DNA of 64,000 nucleotides from Marinococcus sp. PL1-022 (GTDB lineage Bacteria > Bacillota > Bacilli > Bacillales > Marinococcaceae). The stretch's first letter is position 1, and each line of letters begins with the position of its first letter. Position numbers and translations under genes: made by a program. The stretch spans positions 2,681,495-2,745,494 of the forward strand of contig NZ_JAWXCX010000001.1 in assembly GCF_033845285.1 (NCBI RefSeq). Direction: 5' to 3'. The notes beneath the pieces were generated by a model, which made no database searches, was not told where the DNA came from, and worked only from the letters and a program-made list of their open reading frames with translations. Shown here in pieces: positions 58,473 through 64,000 of the stretch.

Positions 58473-58882
58473 TTGTTATCCCCCTTTTTGTGTTTGCGTT
58501 TCTGTTCTGCAAGAATCTGCTGGGCTGCCATGAGATGAGCCCGCTTCGGATGCTTCTTCTTACCAGGAGCGCCTTCTGTTTCCCACTGCTTTTTTAATTC
58601 ATGGATGTTTTTATCCATCAACTCAGGCGCTTCAGCGAACCTGGCGAACACCGTCACTCCTCTCATTATCTTGGCATCGATCACTGTGCCTGCTTCGTTG
58701 GTAACAAGCAGAATGACCGTGCCGATGCCAAGCAGGCGTTTATCAACACCTGTGCCGAGATAGCCCGAAGGACGCCTGCCCATTGAAGCAATCATGCCGT
58801 TATAGTATTTCATCTGGCGGAATGTCAGATAAAATTGCAGCAGCCATATTACGACGAACGCGGCGATAAAATAACCCCACAT
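58460..58882 (-). CDS. gutM: GutM-family activator, membrane-anchored
   Basis: 140 residues from ATG 58882 with AAAGGAGGAG upstream. An N-terminal membrane helix (about 2-20) precedes a cytosolic GutM domain (QFYLTFRQMKYYNGMIASMG, YLGTGVDKRLLGIGTVILLV) and a basic tail. GutM regulates glucitol operons in other bacteria. First gene of gutM-srlA-srlE-srlB-SAF, so this is the operon's promoter-proximal regulator. Confidence 0.88.
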   Translation of the reverse strand: MWGYFIAAFVVIWLLQFYLTFRQMKYYNGMIASMGRRPSGYLGTGVDKRLLGIGTVILLVTNEAGTVIDAKIMRGVTVFARFAEAPELMDKNIHELKKQWETEGAPGKKKHPKRAHLMAAQQILAEQKRKHKKGDNKWIS

Positions 58883-58901
58883 CCTCACTCCTCCTTTACA
58901 T

Positions 58902-58957
58902 TTGTAACAACTTGTAACCTTTGTAATCATATTAAAGCGTTTTCATATAACCGTCAA
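58902..58957 (-). promoter_or_regulatory. Glucitol-PTS promoter with three TTGTAA repeats and a cre-like box
   Basis: On the minus strand TTGACG (58952-58957), 17 bases, TAATAT (58929-58934) make a SigA promoter. ATGAAAACGCTTTAAT (58931-58946) matches cre but for one position. Downstream, over the expected start, TTGTAA occurs at 58902, 58912 and 58921 on the plus strand (10- and 9-base steps), a likely operator for the SorC-type regulator. Confidence 0.65.
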
Positions 58958-59102
58958 TCTATTTTTCAGATATTTTAAAAATTTATTTTTGTGGGGGGTT
59001 TTCCAAAACACATGTTAATTATTTCTTTTATTTTACATATGTTTTTATTTTCACATTTGTTCAAATATATATTAAAAAATATGCCAAAAGCTTCATTGGC
59101 AT

Positions 59103-59129
59103 AAAAAAATGGCTCCTTCGAAAGGAGCC
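59103..59129 (-). terminator. Terminator of the SorC-type regulator gene
   Basis: GGCTCCTTTCGAAGGAGCC hairpin on the minus strand followed by seven T. Confidence 0.88.
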
Positions 59130-59134
59130 GTGCG

Positions 59135-60076
59135 TTATTCGGTTAAAGCTTCTGCAATTTGGTTATCCACGATCAGCACGTCCAGATAGCCGCCCTTCAG
59201 CGCAGCCTCGATGCCGAGCACCTTGTGGGAGCCCTGGGCTACGCCGACGACCTCAGGAATGCTTTTAATTTCCTCGAGAGTCAGACCGATGACCCGGTTG
59301 TTGATCGGGTGGTTTACGCCCTGGCCGAGAGCGTCGAAAAACTTCGAGCTGATATCTCCAACTGCTCCGGCTTTTCGGAGCGTGACGATATCTTCCTCCT
59401 GCAGGTAACCCATCGTTTCCATTGTGGAATGCTGCAGCGGGTTGCCGAGGCCGACAAGGGCAAGCTCTACGTTCCTGCCTTCCTCGAGCACCTGGGCGAT
59501 GTCCCTGGACTGCACGAGCCGCTCCTTCAGGTCGTCGGTTTCGACCATCGCCGGAGCGTATAGATATGAACAGGAGGCGTTCATTTTCTGCGCAAAATGA
59601 AACGCCAGCTGATTGGAATGCAGATGCACGTATTTGTTTCCCATTCCTCCGATCAGCGGCGTAATCTGGATATCTCTATGCTCGACATACGGATATTCTT
59701 CAATCAGTGAACGAAGCGTCGACCCCCAGGAAATACCGATCCGCTTTACCTGCTCGGATCTCTTGGCCACATAAGAAGCGGCCGCTTTTCCGATCAGGCG
59801 TTTACCAAGATCAGGCGTGAACCCTGTCGTCGAAACGACCACCGCTTCTTTCAGTCCGTACTTTTTTTCAAGCTTCTGCTCCAGATCAACGGTATGCACA
59901 CTTTCATCTTTAATATATATTTCAACGATGCCTTCATCCCGGGCCCGCTGCAGCATTTTGGAAATGACCGGACGGGAAACGCCCTGCTTTTTGGCGATCT
60001 GCGCCTGGGTCCATCCATCAAAATGATACAGCTTCGCTACTTTTACGGTTTCTCTTTTTTCTTCCCAGTTGAGCAT
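59135..60076 (-). CDS. SorC/CggR-family sugar-binding transcriptional regulator
   Basis: 313 residues. Helix-turn-helix FDGWTQAQIAKKQGVSRPVI (about 19-38), then the sugar-phosphate-binding domain (GISWGSTLRSLIEEYPY, ITPLIGGMGNKYVHLHSNQL, LVGLGNPLQHSTM, GVNHPINNRVIGLTLEEI). Sits immediately upstream of, and on the same strand as, the gutM operon. Probably regulates it through the TTGTAA repeats, responding to the polyol phosphate or its product. Confidence 0.9.
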   Translation of the reverse strand: MLNWEEKRETVKVAKLYHFDGWTQAQIAKKQGVSRPVISKMLQRARDEGIVEIYIKDESVHTVDLEQKLEKKYGLKEAVVVSTTGFTPDLGKRLIGKAAASYVAKRSEQVKRIGISWGSTLRSLIEEYPYVEHRDIQITPLIGGMGNKYVHLHSNQLAFHFAQKMNASCSYLYAPAMVETDDLKERLVQSRDIAQVLEEGRNVELALVGLGNPLQHSTMETMGYLQEEDIVTLRKAGAVGDISSKFFDALGQGVNHPINNRVIGLTLEEIKSIPEVVGVAQGSHKVLGIEAALKGGYLDVLIVDNQIAEALTE

Positions 60077-60158
60077 AATTCTTCCCTCTATTCCATAAAT
60101 TCATCTGATGCCAGTATATCACTCCCTGCCAAAAAACTATATACGCTTACATCGCTTT

Positions 60159-61544
60159 TTATTGATGAACCGGACGTCCGAAGAGAGCAGACGCCCCTTC
60201 AAACAGCGTCTCCGACAGCGACGGATGCGCATGCACCTGGCTGCTCCATTCTTCGATGGTGCCTTCCAGATGGATATAGGCCGCGGGCTCTCCAATCATT
60301 TCGGTAACATGCGGGCCGGCCATCACCACGCCGAGAATTTCGCCGAACATTTCCCGGGAAATGATTTTAATAAACCCCCGGGACTCTCCCATTGTCATTG
60401 CTTTCGCATTGCCACGCAGCGGCACAGTTTTTACTTTGATGTCGCTGTACGCTTCCCGTGCTTCCTGCTCAGACAGGCCGACGGAGGCTATTTCCGGAAA
60501 GGTGTAAATGCACCGCGGCACGAGCGAGAGATCCATGGAAGGAGAAGCTCCCGCAGCATGCTCTGCAGCAATAATGCCCTCGGCACTTGCCGCATGGGCC
60601 AGCTGCCAGCCGCCGACAATGTCGCCTGCAGCATAAATTCCCGGCACCGATGTCTGCATCGAACCGTCCACCTCCACAAAGCGGCCGTACATACGTAAAT
60701 GGAGGTCCTCAGCAGCAGCGATGACAGGCGTACGCCCGGTGGAAATCAGCAGCAGATCTGTCGTTAGCTGCCGGCTGTTTCCGGAGGCGTCCTGCACATT
60801 GATGACCGCCTGCTCCCCCTGCTGGCGGACGGAAGTAACCGAGGTTCCTGCAAGAATAGTCACCCCAGCCTCTTCAAGTGCACCGGCCAGCATTTTCGCA
60901 GCGTCTTCATCCTCCTGGGGAATCAGCCGTTCCGCCGCTTCCACAACCGTCACCTGTACGCCAAGCGACTGATACAAACAGGCATATTCAGTACCAATGA
61001 AGCCGCCCCCGACGATCGTCATCGACGCCGGAAGTGAACGGCGTTCATAAATCGTATCACTCGTGTAGTAATCGGTCTCATCAAGACCAGGAATAGGAGG
61101 CACCGCCGGCACGGAGCCGGAAGCAATAATGACGGCTCTGCCGGCCACTATAGTTTCCTTTCCGTCTGTACCGGTGACCGTGACCTGTTTATTTGTATGA
61201 ACCCTTCCCCGCCCGGAAAACACCTGGATCCGGCCTTTTTTCATCAGCGACTGGACGCCCTGGCGGAGCTGCCGGATCACCTGGTCCTTTCGTTCAAGCA
61301 TTTCTTCGTAGCGCAGATGAAAGCCTTCAATCTGGATCCCGTATGCTGAAGCATTTCGTACACAGTTTACGGCTTCTGCGTTCTGGAGAAGCGTTTTAGA
61401 CGGAATGCATCCACGATTTAAGCATGTGCCCCCAAGCTCGCGGTCCTCCACGAGGGCAGTGGACTGGCCCAGACCGGAAGCCCGGAGCGCAGCTACATAT
61501 CCTGCCGGTCCGCCGCCGACAATTACCTGGTCAAACGTTTCCAT
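60159..61544 (-). CDS. acoL: Dihydrolipoyl dehydrogenase (E3) of the acetoin dehydrogenase cluster
   Basis: 461 residues. FAD motif VIVGGGPAGYVAAL, redox-active disulfide GGTCLNRGCIPSK (Cys41, Cys46), NAD motif MTIVGGGFIGTEYACLY, second FAD motif GIYAAGDIVG, and the C-terminal HAHPSLSE His-Glu pair. Reoxidises lipoamide on E2. Last gene of the aco operon, 14 bases after E2. Length is on the short side of normal for Lpd. Confidence 0.92.
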   Translation of the reverse strand: METFDQVIVGGGPAGYVAALRASGLGQSTALVEDRELGGTCLNRGCIPSKTLLQNAEAVNCVRNASAYGIQIEGFHLRYEEMLERKDQVIRQLRQGVQSLMKKGRIQVFSGRGRVHTNKQVTVTGTDGKETIVAGRAVIIASGSVPAVPPIPGLDETDYYTSDTIYERRSLPASMTIVGGGFIGTEYACLYQSLGVQVTVVEAAERLIPQEDEDAAKMLAGALEEAGVTILAGTSVTSVRQQGEQAVINVQDASGNSRQLTTDLLLISTGRTPVIAAAEDLHLRMYGRFVEVDGSMQTSVPGIYAAGDIVGGWQLAHAASAEGIIAAEHAAGASPSMDLSLVPRCIYTFPEIASVGLSEQEAREAYSDIKVKTVPLRGNAKAMTMGESRGFIKIISREMFGEILGVVMAGPHVTEMIGEPAAYIHLEGTIEEWSSQVHAHPSLSETLFEGASALFGRPVHQ

Positions 61545-61558
61545 CGGTCCGCCCCCTT

Positions 61559-62860
61559 CTAGACAAACAGCTGATACGGCTGTTCAAGCATTTGTTTAAA
61601 GTCTGTTAAAAACGCAGCCGCCGGAGCTCCGTCAATAATACGGTGATCAAAGGACAGGCTTACCGCCATCATCAGGCGTACCTTGATTTCCCCGTCTATG
61701 ACTACCGGCTTGTCCTGCATGCGTCCCACACCGAGGATAGCCGCTTCCGGCTGATTGATAATCGGAGTAAAATGGTCAACTGCATACATTCCTAAATTAC
61801 TAATCGTAAACGTGCTTCCCGAAAGGTCCCTGCCGGGCAGGGTTCCGTTCCGGGCTGCCGCCGCGGTCTGTTTAGTTTCAGCAACCAGTTCTGCCAGTCC
61901 TTTTGTTTCTGTATCGCGAATAACCGGGACCAGCAGCCCACGCTCTGTGGCTACAGCGACTCCCATATGCACAGACGACTGCTTTGTGATCCGGTTATCT
62001 GTTATGGAGGCATGTACGTCCGGATGCTTCTGAAGCGCCCGGCTGCCCACAAACATCAACAGCTCTGTCACCGACAGCCGCTGGCCGGTCTGCTTTTCAA
62101 TAACCGGAAGCAGCTGGCTCCGTAAATCCATCGCAGCCTCCATATTAATTTCAGTGTGAAGCGTCACGTGCGGCACTTCACCCGCACTCTGCTGCATGCG
62201 CTCTGCAACCACTTTCCGGACGCCCTGGAGCGGCTCGGACCCAAGCTTCTCTTCTGCGGGCAGCGAAGTGACATCGGCCCGCATGACTTTGCCGTAGCTT
62301 CCGCTTCCTTTCACAGCAGACAGGTCCACATTATTTGCCTGTGCTTCTTTTTCCGCAAGCGGCGTACTGCGCACGTTCTCCTTGTCTGCAGCAGCGTGAA
62401 CATCCGCAGCGTGAATACGCCCTTTCGCTCCGCTTCCCTGCACCAGGGAAAGCTCTACGCCGCTATCCCGTGAAAGCTTCCGTGCCGCCGGTGTGGCACG
62501 CACGCCTCCCTCTTTTTCAGTTTCCACTGTCTGCTCTGCCGCTGTTTGGGCCGGCGTTTCCGGAAGGCTTTCCGGCTCTAATTTATCTTCGGTTCCCGGT
62601 CTTTCCTTCGGTACCTGCTCGTCCTTTTCGCCAATATAGCCGACGATGCCGTTTACCGGTACCTCTTCGTCTTCATCGTAGTACCGTTTCAGCAGGACAC
62701 CTTCTTCATACGCTTCCACTTCAATATTTATTTTATCAGTCATTACCTCAAGCAGCGGCTCTCCAACCTCCACCGGGTCCCCCTCCTGCTTAAACCACTG
62801 CAGAAGGGTTCCGGTTTCCATCGTGCTGCTTAATTTGGGCATAAATACTTCCTTCGCCAT
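61559..62860 (-). CDS. acoC: Acetoin dehydrogenase E2 (dihydrolipoyl acyltransferase) with two E3-binding domains
   Basis: 433 residues. Lipoyl domain (about 1-78) with the lipoylated Lys43 in EVMTDKINIEVEAY; then two peripheral-subunit-binding domains in tandem (about 120-156: RATPAARKLSRDSG, GSGAKGRIHAADV; and 163-199: RSTPLAEKEAQANN, GSGSYGKVMRADV), then the acyltransferase domain with SFDHRIIDGAPAAAFL near the end. The second binding domain is less canonical. ATG after GGAGGG. Operon acoA-acoB-acoC-acoL. Confidence 0.9.
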   Translation of the reverse strand: MAKEVFMPKLSSTMETGTLLQWFKQEGDPVEVGEPLLEVMTDKINIEVEAYEEGVLLKRYYDEDEEVPVNGIVGYIGEKDEQVPKERPGTEDKLEPESLPETPAQTAAEQTVETEKEGGVRATPAARKLSRDSGVELSLVQGSGAKGRIHAADVHAAADKENVRSTPLAEKEAQANNVDLSAVKGSGSYGKVMRADVTSLPAEEKLGSEPLQGVRKVVAERMQQSAGEVPHVTLHTEINMEAAMDLRSQLLPVIEKQTGQRLSVTELLMFVGSRALQKHPDVHASITDNRITKQSSVHMGVAVATERGLLVPVIRDTETKGLAELVAETKQTAAAARNGTLPGRDLSGSTFTISNLGMYAVDHFTPIINQPEAAILGVGRMQDKPVVIDGEIKVRLMMAVSLSFDHRIIDGAPAAAFLTDFKQMLEQPYQLFV

Positions 62861-62875
62861 GAATGCTGCCCTCCT

Positions 62876-63901
62876 TTACCGGCGGTGGACGCTGTCGCGC
62901 GCCGCCTGCATAATGTCATCCACCTGCGGAACCATTGCTTTTTCGAGTGCCGGATTGTACGGCACAGGAATCGGCAGTGCCCCGAGCCGGCGAATAGGGG
63001 CATCCAGATAATCAAAGGCTTCGCTTTCTGCGATCATACTGGCAATTTCACCGCCGTATCCACCTCTTTTGACGGCTTCATGCACGACGATCACCTTGCC
63101 GGTTTTTTTGACGGAATCCACGATCGTCTGCTCATCGAGCGGTACGAGGGTCCGCGGATCAATCACTTCCACGTCTATGCCTTCCTCTGCCAGCTTCTCT
63201 GCTGCCTCGAGCGCTTTATGCACCATTACAGCGGTCGCAACGATCGTCACATCTGTCCCTTCACGCTTTACGTCCGCCTCGCCAAGAGGGATGGTATACG
63301 CTTCCTCCGGTACGTGTTCCTGCGTTTTGTACAATAATTTGTGTTCGTAAAAGATCACGGGGTTCGGGTCGGCAATAGCAGCCTTTAACAGCCCTTTAGC
63401 GTCTGACGCTGTCGACGGCTGCACCACCTTTAAGCCGGGAACGTGGGCCACCCAGGCTTCCAGACTCTGCGAATGCTGAGCCGCAGCTCCGGTTCCGGAG
63501 CCTGAAGGCGTCCGCAGCACCATCGGCACATTACCTTTGCCGCCGTACATATACCGAAGCTTTGCTGCCTGGTTGGCCAGCTGGTCCATCGCAATCGTGA
63601 TAAAATCCGAAAACTGCAGCTCGACAACCGGCTTCATACCTGTAAGCGCGGATCCAATGGCAGCACCTGTGATCGCTGCTTCAGAAATCGGAGTGTTACG
63701 TACCCGTTCCGGACCGAACTCTTCAATCATTCCACGGGTAACGCCAAAGGCACCACCGTAAACCCCTATATCCTCCCCGAGAATGAAAACGTCCTGGTCC
63801 TCCCGCATTTCCTGCGACAGCGCTTCGCGGACGGCTTCAGCAAAGGTAATGCTCCGTGTCGTTTCCTTATTATTTGAAGAATTTACTGCGCTCGACTGCA
63901 T
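62876..63901 (-). CDS. acoB: Acetoin dehydrogenase E1 beta subunit
   Basis: 341 residues, ATG after AAAGGAG. Transketolase-pyrimidine domain: [46 protein letters not shown]-like [21 protein letters not shown]-terminal domain with [10 protein letters not shown] and [15 protein letters not shown]. With E1 alpha it decarboxylates acetoin to acetaldehyde and acetyl-lipoamide. Other 2-oxoacid dehydrogenases share the fold, but operon structure and the alpha-subunit tail favour acetoin. Confidence 0.88.
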   Translation of the reverse strand: MQSSAVNSSNNKETTRSITFAEAVREALSQEMREDQDVFILGEDIGVYGGAFGVTRGMIEEFGPERVRNTPISEAAITGAAIGSALTGMKPVVELQFSDFITIAMDQLANQAAKLRYMYGGKGNVPMVLRTPSGSGTGAAAQHSQSLEAWVAHVPGLKVVQPSTASDAKGLLKAAIADPNPVIFYEHKLLYKTQEHVPEEAYTIPLGEADVKREGTDVTIVATAVMVHKALEAAEKLAEEGIDVEVIDPRTLVPLDEQTIVDSVKKTGKVIVVHEAVKRGGYGGEIASMIAESEAFDYLDAPIRRLGALPIPVPYNPALEKAMVPQVDDIMQAARDSVHRR

Positions 63902-63922
63902 CGTCAGGCACTCCTTTCTGTA

Positions 63923-64000
63923 TTAAGCGTATACATCCTCAAGCAGTGTATCCGCAGATGGTTCGGGACTCTGTTCCGCAAATTCCACTGATCGTTCAAT
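63923..64000 (-). CDS. acoA: Acetoin dehydrogenase E1 alpha subunit, C-terminal fragment
   Basis: Truncated by the right edge: 25 residues of the C-terminus remain (IERSVEFAEQSPEPSAD, TLLEDVYA) ending at TAA 63923-63925. The EFAExSPxP ... LLxDVY pattern is the usual end of AcoA/PdhA-type E1 alpha proteins. Directly upstream of acoB. Confidence 0.75.
   Translation of the reverse strand: MERSVEFAEQSPEPSADTLLEDVYA

Overview
The window is chromosomal DNA from a Bacillales bacterium, most likely a halophilic or alkaliphilic Bacillaceae (an Alkalicoccus-like genus is my inference). Grounds: Shine-Dalgarno sites close to AAAGGAGG, CcpA cre boxes, NagR-type dre sites, SigB-like promoters, acidic proteins, and close relatives of Bacillus families (YwqD/YwqE, YkhA, YtvA, CsbD, AcoABCL, LCP). 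No rRNA, tRNA, CRISPR array or intact mobile element was seen.

Layout. 1-3.9 kb: end of an exopolysaccharide-type cluster (epimerase-like fragment, winged-helix protein, CpsB-like protein lacking metal ligands) and a divergent two-component system. 4-20.4 kb: a carbohydrate island of uneven base composition with GntP-type transporter, dehydrogenases, TIM-barrel isomerase/decarboxylase, two dhaK genes, one dhaL, two rpiB, a triosephosphate-isomerase paralogue, glpX, fba, tkt and two DeoR regulators, plus decayed dhaK/dhaL and a small broken ORF. 20.4-25.7 kb: BY-kinase CpsD, SGNH-like protein, SLC13 permease, CysQ and intact CpsB phosphatase. 25.8-33.4 kb: alpha-mannosidase, ABC sugar importer and ROK repressor with matching palindromic operators. 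33.4-40.6 kb: LysR regulator, YkhA thioesterase, LCP ligase, a second ligand-less CpsB paralogue, NlpC/P60 hydrolase, HisJ. 40.8-48.5 kb: N-acetylglucosamine regulon (PTS, SIS protein, nagA-nagB-nagR, three dre sites) interrupted by MATE, VOC and flavin reductase genes. 48.5-55 kb: two D-2-hydroxyacid dehydrogenases, small stress-type ORFs, CsbD, a LOV-STAS photoreceptor, LhgO and small proteins. 55-60 kb: a glucitol-family PTS operon with GutM and a SAF-domain dehydrogenase in place of sorbitol-6-phosphate dehydrogenase. 60-64 kb: acetoin dehydrogenase operon, cut by the right edge.

How they may work together. The island reads as a route in which a sugar acid is imported and oxidised, converted to a tetrulose or dihydroxyacetone, phosphorylated by DhaK-DhaL, and isomerised by the TPI-like protein and RpiB to erythrose 4-phosphate. 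Fba, GlpX and Tkt could then carry it through sedoheptulose bisphosphate into pentose phosphates without transaldolase. This is inference from gene content. A second theme is exopolysaccharide control: one intact CpsB phosphatase is accompanied by two paralogues that keep the fold but have lost some or all metal-binding residues, which suggests non-catalytic regulators.
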